Position numbers and translations under genes: made by a program | Source: Pantoea sp. CCBC3-3-1 | GTDB taxonomy: Bacteria; Pseudomonadota; Gammaproteobacteria; Enterobacterales; Enterobacteriaceae | Assembly (NCBI RefSeq): GCF_007981265.1 | Contig: NZ_CP034363.1 | Span: 4,278,001 to 4,342,000 of the forward strand | Direction: 5' to 3' | DNA: 64,000 bases | Shown: positions 10,307 to 18,306 of the stretch, in pieces | Numbering within the stretch: position 1 is the stretch's first letter | Layout: every line of letters starts with the position of its first letter | Notes under the pieces: generated by a model | The model's input: only the letters and a program-made list of their open reading frames with translations | Database searches by the model: none | Told to the model about the DNA's origin: nothing

Positions 10307-10834
10307 CTAACGTTTACGCAGGGTTAGCGCAGTCTCCAGCTCGCGGTAAGCGGCAACCAGTTCCTCCTGCGATGCCCGGTTCAATCCGCTGGGATTCGGC
10401 AAAACCCAAACCTCCGTCTCACCAATATTTTGCGGCTGCCTGCCCCACTCCACTTTACTGACGCCAAAGGCCTGCTTATAGGCTTGCTTGCCCAGCACGG
10501 CTAAAGCCGCTGGCTGATACCGCTCTATTTTTTCCACCAGCAGCCGGCCGCCATCGAGCAGCTCACCGCGCGACAGTTCGGTCGCCTCTTTTGTGGGCCT
10601 TTCCACCAGCATCGTAATGCCACAACCCGTATCCAGCAGCTGCTGTTCTTCTTCCGGCTTCAGCTGGCGGAAGGTAAAGCCCGCCTGCCAGATAGTTTTC
10701 CAGAAGCGGTTGCCCGGATGGGCAAAATGGAAGCCGGTATGCGCTGACGACTTTCCTGGATTGATGCCGCAAAACACCACCCGCAGCGCGGGTGTAAGAA
10801 TGTCCGTGATCGTATGGTCCGTTATTTCACTCAT
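10307..10834 (-). CDS. mug: G/U mismatch-specific uracil-DNA glycosylase Mug
   Basis: 175 aa (E. coli 168). Mug removes uracil and ethenocytosine from mismatches. Both active-site motifs are visible: [12 protein letters not shown] near residues 23-34 (catalytic Asn) and NPSGLNR near residue 150. Its position just beyond rpoD on the opposite strand is that of E. coli. Confidence 0.95.
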   Translation of the reverse strand: MSEITDHTITDILTPALRVVFCGINPGKSSAHTGFHFAHPGNRFWKTIWQAGFTFRQLKPEEEQQLLDTGCGITMLVERPTKEATELSRGELLDGGRLLVEKIERYQPAALAVLGKQAYKQAFGVSKVEWGRQPQNIGETEVWVLPNPSGLNRASQEELVAAYRELETALTLRKR

Positions 10835-10851
10835 TTACTTTTTTCTCAACT

Positions 10852-11802
10852 TTACGCCATTTCAAAATAGCTCAGCACTTCGCAACCGCGCCCCACCGTC
10901 GGCGTGGCAATAACGGTCAGCGTGGCGATATCAATCACGCTAAGCGTGCCATCCTCTTCATTGGCAATCAGCAGCGTACGGTTATCAGGACTGAAGCAGC
11001 CATCCATCGGCTTATTACCCACGGCAACCTGCCCAAGCGGATTCAACTCGCCGTCAAAAAGGCTGATGACCGGCTCGTCGTCACCAATCACCACCAGCAG
11101 TGAGCCATCCTCACTGAAACGGACAATTTGCGACGGTTGCTGATGGCCAGCAAGCGACAACGATTTAACCCGCTGATGGCTGGCCGCATCGATAACGTGG
11201 AGCAACGGCTGGCTGCCATCGGTGGCGACAAGCCAGGGATGTTTAGGTGAAGCCGCGATACCGCTTATGGCAGCAGGCATAACGATATTATCCACTACCT
11301 TGCCGTCGCCCTGGGTCAAGTCCACAACGGTTACAGATGCATCTTCTTCGTTATCTGTGAATAGTTTATCCCCTGACGGCAACAGCGTCAGACGGTGCGT
11401 ATTATGCGACGGCACGGCAATTTTGCGGAGGATCCGATCGGTATCAGGATCGATCACCAGGATCGTCGCGCTGTTTTCACAGCACTGATAAACGTAACCA
11501 TCGCGGCCCAGCCTGCCGGTATGAGGGGACTCCAGCGGACTGATATCAATAAAACCGAGGGTTTGACGCTTAAGCAGATCGATTACCGCAATTTTGTGGC
11601 CCGGATGAGGATTATCACCATGGATGCCATCACCGAAAATCGGCACATAGGCTTTATGCTGTTTGGGCAGAATCAACAATTCGTGTGGGCGAGGGGGAAA
11701 AGCATTCAGCTCGCGCTCAACGGCAAAAGTTTCGGGATTCAGAAACAGGACGTTACTGCCCTGCTTATCGACGGCAATCAGGCCATATTGGGTTTCCGAC
11801 AT
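10852..11802 (-). CDS. YncE-like beta-propeller protein
   Basis: 316 aa. About six to seven repeated blades of the 40-residue kind (for example VIDIATLTVIATPTVGRG near the C-terminus, IAVIDLLKRQTLGFIDIS, VTVVDLTQGDGKVVDN) mark a seven-bladed cytochrome cd1/YncE/40-residue YVTN propeller. There is no signal peptide (MSETQYGLIAVDKQGSNVLF), so it is probably cytoplasmic, unlike E. coli YncE. Shine-Dalgarno AAAGGAGAG is well placed. It lies 78 nt downstream of, and in line with, the LysR gene. Function not assigned. Confidence 0.8.
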   Translation of the reverse strand: MSETQYGLIAVDKQGSNVLFLNPETFAVERELNAFPPRPHELLILPKQHKAYVPIFGDGIHGDNPHPGHKIAVIDLLKRQTLGFIDISPLESPHTGRLGRDGYVYQCCENSATILVIDPDTDRILRKIAVPSHNTHRLTLLPSGDKLFTDNEEDASVTVVDLTQGDGKVVDNIVMPAAISGIAASPKHPWLVATDGSQPLLHVIDAASHQRVKSLSLAGHQQPSQIVRFSEDGSLLVVIGDDEPVISLFDGELNPLGQVAVGNKPMDGCFSPDNRTLLIANEEDGTLSVIDIATLTVIATPTVGRGCEVLSYFEMA

Positions 11803-11880
11803 CGTAGCTCTCTCCTTTAAATACCTGTTTCATATAAAGGTAGTTCATGAGGTCGGCGCTGGAACAGGAAAGCGTGTGCT

Positions 11881-12795
11881 TCAGCGTTCCCGAAACGCAT
11901 CGCGCAGCCACTGAATAAAACCGCTGACCGCACGGGGTACCTGTGCAGACCATGGCCTCACGATATACAGCGTCTGTGCAAACGCGCCTGTTGCCTGCCA
12001 TTGCGGTAAAAGCTCGACCAGCCGTCCGTCGCGCAGTGCTGCATGAGCACTAAAATCAGGCAAGAGCGCAATCCCCAATCCGTCCAGCGCAGCATCCCTG
12101 ATCGATTCACTGTTATTGGTGGCAAAAGGGCCGCTTACGTTGACCTCTACCCTTTCCCGCGGGTTCAAAGCGGATACAAAGGCCCAGCGCGGCGCTTCCG
12201 TTCCGCGTGGATAGTAGAGGCACCGATGCTCGCTCAAAGCCTGTGGCGTTTGAGGTTCACCCTGCTCAGAGAGATAGGCAGGAGAAGCGACCACTAACGC
12301 ACGCGTCGTACACAGTGGCAAAGCGACGTGCGTTTCCGGCAGCGTTTCGCTATGCCGAATGGCCAGATCGAATCCTTCGCTGGCCAGCGCGATCAGCCGA
12401 TCGGAAACCTCCAGCTGAACGCGCACCTGCGGATGCTCGCGCAGAAAAGCGGTGATATGCGGCACCAAATGTTGGCGGGCAAAAGCGACCGGCGCCGTCA
12501 CCCGAACCAGCCCGCGCAAAGGCCCGGCGGAATCACGCACGCTAAAAAAGCTCTGCTCGATTTGTGCAAACGGCGTGCGGAGTTCTGCTACCAGCTTTTC
12601 CCCTGCGCCGGTCAATCTGACGCTGCGCGTGGTGCGCGTGACCAGCGGCACGCCCGCCTGTTGCTCCAGTTCTTTAATCTTTTGGCTCATGGCGGCTTTG
12701 CTGACTTCCAGCCGCTCGGCCGCTCGGGTAAAGCTCCCCTGCTCTGCCAGGACGGTTAGCCAGTGCAGATGCATCCACAGCGCGTCAGTTTTCAT
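11881..12795 (-). CDS. LysR-family transcriptional regulator
   Basis: 304 aa. Winged helix-turn-helix at residues 10-65 (HLHWLTVLAEQGSFTRAAERL, SKAAMSQKIKELE), followed by a LysR substrate-binding domain. The sequence resembles the single-substrate CrgA/DsdC-like subgroup with RLTGAGEKLV and the LPLCTTRALVVASPAYL stretch. It is divergent from the tautomerase gene at 12944, which is the likely target because LysR regulators usually control their divergent neighbour. Confidence 0.9.
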   Translation of the reverse strand: MKTDALWMHLHWLTVLAEQGSFTRAAERLEVSKAAMSQKIKELEQQAGVPLVTRTTRSVRLTGAGEKLVAELRTPFAQIEQSFFSVRDSAGPLRGLVRVTAPVAFARQHLVPHITAFLREHPQVRVQLEVSDRLIALASEGFDLAIRHSETLPETHVALPLCTTRALVVASPAYLSEQGEPQTPQALSEHRCLYYPRGTEAPRWAFVSALNPRERVEVNVSGPFATNNSESIRDAALDGLGIALLPDFSAHAALRDGRLVELLPQWQATGAFAQTLYIVRPWSAQVPRAVSGFIQWLRDAFRER

Positions 12796-12943
12796 AATCT
12801 TTCCATCGATTGTTCAAAATAGTAAATAATCAATTCAAGTATACCGCTTTTTCCCGCACAACATTCGCCGTAAAGTAAAGCAGGAAAAATGAAAAGCAGA
12901 ACGACCTTCTGCCCATAACCTATTATTTTAAGGGGAATAAATT
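12796..12943. promoter_or_regulatory. Divergent LysR-tautomerase control region
   Basis: A 148-nt AT-rich region between divergent genes. The ATTGTTCAAAATAGTAAATA and following CAATTC (12808-12837) hold T-N11-A type matches expected for a LysR box, but none is a clean palindrome. Confidence 0.4.
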
Positions 12944-13333
12944 ATGCCACTACTGCAATTTGATGTGATTCAGGGCCGCTCCGAATCTGAACTAAAAACG
13001 CTACTGGATGCCGCGCATCGCGCTGTTCTTAGCGCATTTAAAGTGCCGCAACGCGACCGTTACCAGATTGTTCACGAAAACAAGAGTTATCAGATGGTGT
13101 TCGAAGACACGGGTCTGGGATTAACCCGTACGGATAATCTGGTCATGGTGCGTGTTTTTACCAGCCCGCGCAGCGACGAGCAGAAGCAATTTTTTATGGC
13201 AGAACTCTGCCGCGAGTTAAAAGAGAGCTGCGGCATTGAAGGCAGCGACGTGATGATCACTTTTATTACCAACAGCAAAGGCGACTGGAGTTTCGGCCAC
13301 GGTGTAGCGCAGTACGTTACCGGTGAGTTATAA
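12944..13333 (+). CDS. Tautomerase-superfamily protein (long form)
   Basis: 129 aa. It begins MPLLQFDV, with the amino-terminal Pro-2 that is the catalytic base after Met removal in this superfamily. The length is that of the about 130-aa fused or trimeric forms rather than the 62-aa 4-oxalocrotonate tautomerase. Shine-Dalgarno AAGGGG 8 nt upstream. The divergent LysR gene is the probable regulator. Substrate unknown. Confidence 0.85.
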   Translation: MPLLQFDVIQGRSESELKTLLDAAHRAVLSAFKVPQRDRYQIVHENKSYQMVFEDTGLGLTRTDNLVMVRVFTSPRSDEQKQFFMAELCRELKESCGIEGSDVMITFITNSKGDWSFGHGVAQYVTGEL

Positions 13334-13370
13334 CTCAGCCCCCACGCCGCTCTCCTCTCCTGCCGGACAG

Positions 13371-13403
13371 CCGGAAGCGCTATGCATAATGCCGCGCTTC
13401 CGG
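13371..13403. terminator. Hairpin after the tautomerase gene
   Basis: A perfect 10-bp inverted repeat (CCGGAAGCGC / GCGCTTCCGG) with a 13-nt loop, 38 nt after the stop. There is no T-run, so termination is inferred. Confidence 0.5.
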
Positions 13404-13518
13404 CTTCGCGCGTAATGAATTTACCTTTTCCTTGATCTTCCTGCGTGGGTAAGCACAATAGCGCCGCTTTTGCACCGCGCTTTTCGTGATGACGAAGAAG
13501 CCCCACAAGGAAATGATA

Positions 13519-15432
13519 ATGAGCATCACACGACGCGATTTTCTCAATGGCGTAGCGATAACGATTGCCGCAGGACTTACCCCGAGCCACATCCTGCGCG
13601 CTTCACCCCTGGCGGCTCAGCAGACGCTGACTTACCCTCCTGCCTTAACAGGCCTGCGTGGAAACCATCCGGGTTCCTTTGAAAATGCCCATCGCCTGGC
13701 ACGTGCGGGCGAAAACATTCCCGATACACGACTGCCGGTTAGCGAAACCTACGATCTGGTAGTGGTAGGCGCTGGCATCAGCGGCCTGGCGGCGGCCTGT
13801 TTCTGGCAGCAGCTGAAAGGGACAGACCAGAAAATCTTGCTGATCGATAACCATGATGATTTTGGCGGACATGCAAAGCGTAACGAGCTTTCATCCGCCA
13901 AAGGCATGATTCTGGGCTATGGCGGCAGTGAGTCTTTACAATCTCCGCGCTCCAATTTCAGCCCGGTGGTGATGCAGCTGATTTCACAGTTAGGCGTCAA
14001 TATTGATACGCTGGAAAAAGGCTTTGATAAGACATTTTACCCCGATCTCAATTTCAGCCGTGGCGTCTATTTTGACCGCGAAAACTTTGGCGTGGATAAA
14101 ATCGTCAGTGGCGATCCTGGCAGGATGGTTGCTGATGATATTCCTCGCGATCGCTTAAACGGTCGCTCATATGAAGCGTTTATCGGCGATTTTCCTCTGC
14201 CACAGGCCGATCGGGATGCGCTGATTTTATTGCATACCCAGCCGAAAGATTATCTGCCCGGTTTAAGTACCGAAGAGAAAATGGCCTGGCTGGACAGCCA
14301 CAGCTATAGCGAATTCCTGCGGGAAAAAGTCGGCCTCAGCCCGCTGGCGATCCGCTATTTCCAGCAAACCACCAGCGATTTTCAGGCGGTCGGCATTGAT
14401 GCCACCTCATGCAGTGACGCCCGTATTTGCGATTTGCCAGGGCTCAACGGCATGAATCTGCCGCCTATGGATGCCGAATCACAGGCTGACCTTGACGATC
14501 CCTACGTCTTCCATTTCCCGGACGGCAACGCCACGCTGGCGCGTCTGATGGTGCGGAAACTCATTCCGGCAGTCAGTCCGGCCGAACAGAGCATGCAGGC
14601 GATCGTGACGGCCAAATTTGATTACAGCCAGCTGGACAAGCCTTCGTGGCCGGTGAAGCTGCGTCTGAACAGCACCGGCATGCATGTTGCCAACGTCGCT
14701 GACGGCGTTGAAGTCACCTACGCCACCGGCGACAAACTAACAAAAGTTCATGCCGGTCAGGTGGTGATGGCTGGCTATAACATGATGATCCCTTACCTTG
14801 TGCCGGAAATTCCTCCGGAACAGCAGGAAGCCTTAAAACAGAACGTTAAGGCGCCGCTGGTATACAGCAAAGTCCTGATCAAAAACTGGAAAGCCTTTAA
14901 AGCGCTGGGCGTGCAGGAAGTTTACTGTCCGACCGCGCCTTACTGCCGCGTTAAGCTCGATTATCCGGTAGATTTGGGCAGCTATCGCCATCCACGCGAT
15001 CCTGAACAACCCATTGGGTTACATATGGTTCATGTCCCTTGCGTACCGGGCAGCGGGCTTAGCTCGCGTGAACAGGCTCGCAAAGGTCGTGCGCAGCTAT
15101 TAGGCACCTCTTTTGCCGTGCATGAACAGATGATCCGCGAGCAGCTTCAGGGCATGTTAGGCGCTGCCGGATTTGACCATCAGCGCGACATCGAAGCGAT
15201 TACCGTCAACCGCTGGTCACATGGCTACTCTTATTTTATCAACGGGCTGTTCGATGATGAAGACGAGGCGCAGGCGACCATTAACCTCGCCCGCCGCCCT
15301 GTCGGCAACATCACTATTGCCAATTCGGATTCCGACTGGAGCCCGTATGCCAACTCGGCAATCGATCAGGCCTGGCGAGCGGTTAATGAGCTGACTTCGC
15401 AAGCAGCGACCGCCGCTAAGGAGAAAGCATGA
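13519..15432 (+). CDS. Tat-exported FAD-dependent flavoprotein, spermidine-dehydrogenase-like
   Basis: 637 aa from ATG 13519, chosen because AAGGA lies 7 nt upstream and the N-terminus becomes a Tat signal: MSITRRDFLNGVAITIAAGL. A Rossmann dinucleotide fold follows near residue 70 (YDLVVVGAGISGLAAACFW) and an NDSDW-type C-terminal FAD-binding stretch (TIANSDSDWSPYANSAIDQA). Size, Tat signal and overall sequence suggest the spermidine dehydrogenase-like group. It overlaps the following cytochrome c gene by 4 nt, so the pair is probably an electron-transfer unit: periplasmic amine or alcohol oxidation with electrons to the triheme cytochrome. The substrate cannot be read from sequence. Confidence 0.8.
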   Translation: MSITRRDFLNGVAITIAAGLTPSHILRASPLAAQQTLTYPPALTGLRGNHPGSFENAHRLARAGENIPDTRLPVSETYDLVVVGAGISGLAAACFWQQLKGTDQKILLIDNHDDFGGHAKRNELSSAKGMILGYGGSESLQSPRSNFSPVVMQLISQLGVNIDTLEKGFDKTFYPDLNFSRGVYFDRENFGVDKIVSGDPGRMVADDIPRDRLNGRSYEAFIGDFPLPQADRDALILLHTQPKDYLPGLSTEEKMAWLDSHSYSEFLREKVGLSPLAIRYFQQTTSDFQAVGIDATSCSDARICDLPGLNGMNLPPMDAESQADLDDPYVFHFPDGNATLARLMVRKLIPAVSPAEQSMQAIVTAKFDYSQLDKPSWPVKLRLNSTGMHVANVADGVEVTYATGDKLTKVHAGQVVMAGYNMMIPYLVPEIPPEQQEALKQNVKAPLVYSKVLIKNWKAFKALGVQEVYCPTAPYCRVKLDYPVDLGSYRHPRDPEQPIGLHMVHVPCVPGSGLSSREQARKGRAQLLGTSFAVHEQMIREQLQGMLGAAGFDHQRDIEAITVNRWSHGYSYFINGLFDDEDEAQATINLARRPVGNITIANSDSDWSPYANSAIDQAWRAVNELTSQAATAAKEKA

Positions 15433-16625
15433 GGCTGCGTAATCTCCTTATTGGCGGACTGGTGATGGCCGGAAGCGCCCAGGCCGTGCCAATGTCTGAG
15501 GGCGAATATCTGGCAACAGCGGGGGATTGTAGCGCCTGCCATACGGCGCCGAAAGGCAAGCCGCTGGCCGGGGGCGTCCGTTTTACCACGCCGCTCGGCG
15601 ATATCTGGTCGACGAATATCACGCCCGATAAGCAGCAGGGAATTGGCGACTACAGCTTCGAGGATTTCGACCGTGCGATGCGCAAAGGCGTGGCGAAAGA
15701 CGGTCATCACCTTTATCCGGCGATGCCCTACACCGCCTATGCCAAAATGGATCCCGTGCAGATGCGGGCGCTGTATGATTATTTAATGCAGGAAGTGCAG
15801 CCGCAGCCGCTGGCCAACCGCGCCAGCGATATTCCCTGGCCATTGTCGATGCGCTGGCCGCTGACCGTCTGGAACGCGTTATTTCATGACAGCGCGGTCT
15901 TCCGCCCAGACCCACAGCAACGTGCCGAATGGAACCGTGGCGCATGGCTGGTTCAGGGGCCGGGACACTGTGGCAGTTGCCACACGCCACGAGGCTGGGC
16001 GATGCAGGAAAAAGGAGAAAGCGCAGCGGATGCGGCTTATCTCAGCGGCGGAGAACTGGCCGGCTGGTACGCGCCGTCATTACGTGGGCTGGAGCCAAAA
16101 ACCGTTGTCGACCTGTTGAAAACGGGCCGCAGTCAGCACAGTGCAGTCGCCGGGCCGATGGCTGAAGTCGTCACCCACAGTACGCAATATCTTACGCAGG
16201 AAGATTTGCAGGCAATTGGCGCTTATCTGCATGCTCTGCCCGCTCTCCCTTCTGCGGTTTCCCGCACGGCGACAACGGCAGCAGGGAACGGAAAGCAAAG
16301 CTACCGGCAATATTGCGCGACCTGTCACGGCAGCAACGGTGAAGGCGTCGATCGTTTTGTTCCGGCGCTGGCAGGTAACACCGCAGTGGCGGGAGAAAGT
16401 TCACTTAATGCGATCCGGGTGGTGCTGGAAGGCGCTCATACACCGCTAACGCAGCAGGGTTTGTCGCAAACGATGCCCGCTTATGCGTGGACAATGGACG
16501 ATAAGCAAGTGGCTGATGTGATGAGCTACATTCGCAGCAGCTGGGGCAACCAGGCCGCCGCCGTCACGCCAGCAAAGGTTAAAGCCATTCGCCAGATGAC
16601 AGAGAAGCAACAAGAAGGGAAATAA
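15429..16625 (+). CDS. Triheme cytochrome c, membrane-bound dehydrogenase subunit
   Basis: 398 aa with a signal peptide (MRLRNLLIGGLVMAGSAQAV) and three CXXCH heme sites: C34-SA-C37-H38, C181-GS-C184-H185 and C296-AT-C299-H300. This is the layout of the cytochrome subunits of gluconate 2-dehydrogenase and of acetic-acid-bacterium alcohol dehydrogenase, which pass electrons from a periplasmic dehydrogenase to ubiquinone. The ATG overlaps the end of the flavoprotein gene, indicating translational coupling. No third small subunit is present, unlike the three-subunit gluconate and 2-ketogluconate dehydrogenases. Confidence 0.9.
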   Translation: MRLRNLLIGGLVMAGSAQAVPMSEGEYLATAGDCSACHTAPKGKPLAGGVRFTTPLGDIWSTNITPDKQQGIGDYSFEDFDRAMRKGVAKDGHHLYPAMPYTAYAKMDPVQMRALYDYLMQEVQPQPLANRASDIPWPLSMRWPLTVWNALFHDSAVFRPDPQQRAEWNRGAWLVQGPGHCGSCHTPRGWAMQEKGESAADAAYLSGGELAGWYAPSLRGLEPKTVVDLLKTGRSQHSAVAGPMAEVVTHSTQYLTQEDLQAIGAYLHALPALPSAVSRTATTAAGNGKQSYRQYCATCHGSNGEGVDRFVPALAGNTAVAGESSLNAIRVVLEGAHTPLTQQGLSQTMPAYAWTMDDKQVADVMSYIRSSWGNQAAAVTPAKVKAIRQMTEKQQEGK

Positions 16626-16647
16626 ACTTTTTCTTTATTGATAAGAA

Positions 16648-16677
16648 AACGCTCCCCGGCCTGCGCCAGGGAGCGTT
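16648..16677. terminator. Bidirectional terminator between the cytochrome and porin genes
   Basis: A perfect 9-bp inverted repeat (AACGCTCCC / GGGAGCGTT) with a 12-nt loop, between convergent genes. Confidence 0.8.
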
Positions 16678-16682
16678 ATTTA

Positions 16683-17834
16683 TCAGAAGTCCCAGCGCAG
16701 ACGCACCAGGTTCATATCACCCAGGTTATCGGAGCTTGAAGTGAAGACGTGTTCGTAATCGACGCGGAAGCCATAATCCAGCTGGAAGGTAATCCCCACG
16801 CCGTTATCGATACGCTGGTAATCACGATCGTTCACGTACTCCAGGCGGTCGCCCATTACGTAAGGCATAAAGGTTTTCAGCCCGTACTGAGCAACCGGAA
16901 TGGTGTAACCGGCCAAATATTCAATACCCCAGGCATCCCCGGCAAAGTATTTATTCACGTCAACTTTTTTGCTGGTCAGGAAGTTCTGGTAATAACCGCC
17001 GCCGAAGCTGAAGGTCCAGTTGTCTGGTTTCCAGCTGAGTGACGTACCATAAATGTTCTGATCCCAGCTCTTGCTGTCGTTGTTGCCAGGGTTACGCATA
17101 TCTGCACGGGTATAGTTCCACGCCGTGCCCCAGGTCAGATCTTTCGACAGATGATAATCTACGCCCAGTGAGCCGCCGCCCTGACGCTTGTAGCGCAGGC
17201 CATTGCCTGGTAAGAACTCGCTGTCAGAAAAAAGATAAGAAGCCAGCACGTCGGCGTTGCCAAAGGTATTCTTATACTTCAGCATTTTACGTGAACGATA
17301 AGAGCCGTCGTAATCGCCCTTGATACCGTTGCCTGGCGCCTGGGCCAGCATGTCGTAGTCCCAGATATCGGTTTTAGCACCGACCACATCGTAATAGACG
17401 CTGTTCTGCTGACCAAAGGTCAGTTTACCCCAGGTCTTGCTCTGGAAACCGGTATACAGCATACGGCGGCTGGTATTGTGCGCTTTTGCCGCACGATGGT
17501 TGTCCCAGTTAAATGCTTCAGGGATATCTACGCCTACTTCGTAATAACCTACCCAGCTAACGTCATCAAACAGATAATAATCGGCCAGGAAGCGGAAACG
17601 CGTACCGCCGTCAAAGCCGTTGCGACGATAAGCATTGCTGCCATCTTTGCCGGTCAGGTTATTGAACTGAGGACGGATACTGCCGCCAACGGTGAAATTA
17701 AGACGGCTCAGCGGATCGCCAGCCTGAGGATTTGCCTTAAGGACGGTGACTTCAGCGTGTGCTGCAAAAGAGGCACTGCCTGCCACTAACGCCAGACCAA
17801 CGGCCTGACTTAAAATGCGCATCTTTGTTAACAT
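16683..17834 (-). CDS. Outer-membrane porin (beta-barrel)
   Basis: 383 aa from ATG 17834 (MLTKMRILSQAVGLALVAG), chosen over an upstream in-frame start because of the CAGGGA Shine-Dalgarno and the complete signal peptide (cleavage after AAHA). The mature part has alternating amphipathic strands (RFRFLADYYLFDDVSWVGYYE, KLTFGQQNSVYYD) and ends in a terminal Phe (LVRLRWDF), the BAM recognition signal. It is a trimeric-porin-like protein but not OmpC/OmpF itself. It might serve substrate entry for the neighbouring periplasmic dehydrogenase, which is inference from proximity only. Confidence 0.88.
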   Translation of the reverse strand: MLTKMRILSQAVGLALVAGSASFAAHAEVTVLKANPQAGDPLSRLNFTVGGSIRPQFNNLTGKDGSNAYRRNGFDGGTRFRFLADYYLFDDVSWVGYYEVGVDIPEAFNWDNHRAAKAHNTSRRMLYTGFQSKTWGKLTFGQQNSVYYDVVGAKTDIWDYDMLAQAPGNGIKGDYDGSYRSRKMLKYKNTFGNADVLASYLFSDSEFLPGNGLRYKRQGGGSLGVDYHLSKDLTWGTAWNYTRADMRNPGNNDSKSWDQNIYGTSLSWKPDNWTFSFGGGYYQNFLTSKKVDVNKYFAGDAWGIEYLAGYTIPVAQYGLKTFMPYVMGDRLEYVNDRDYQRIDNGVGITFQLDYGFRVDYEHVFTSSSDNLGDMNLVRLRWDF

Positions 17835-18306
17835 TGTAGATCCCTGTAAAGATTTGTCAGAAAAATATTTGCAGAGATAGTAACGTGAGAAATGCGAAAT
17901 GCCGCCTGATTTCACCGCGCTTTTATAAGAATTATCCTAATATTTATTTAACAAAATGTGTATTTTGTAATATTTAGACATAAATAGCGGTGTTTTTCGC
18001 TTAATTTGTGTTAAGCCGGCTGGCATAAATCAATCGCCTGTTTTTTCACCTTCTGCCGCAGTTAACGTTATTTCGTTTACATTTGACTTAACATCAATAT
18101 AACAACAAGCTTTTTTACCCTTATACGCCTCCCCGCTCCCTCGTGGTAAAAAAAGCAAAATTAAACGAAAGATAAACGACACGACATCAGCTCTGTTACT
18201 GTGACCCTTTTTCTGTCCTGTCAAACCGTTGCCAGCGATAATTCGCTGCATCAGGTTGATTACAGGTCTCAGCCGGGATTGCGTTCTGCGAGGATAAATA
18301 ACACCA
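17835..18306. other. Porin-opgB divergent intergenic region
   Basis: A 472-nt AT-rich region holding the two divergent promoters. The part at 17930-18000 is very AT-rich (TTATCCTAATATTTATTT), typical of UP elements or H-NS sites. I see no gene and no RNA with clear signals. Confidence 0.4.

Noticed and set aside
9850..10310. tRNA gene near rpoD-mug, since E. coli carries ileX near mug
   Set aside because: No cloverleaf could be built; the region is the hok/sok-like locus.
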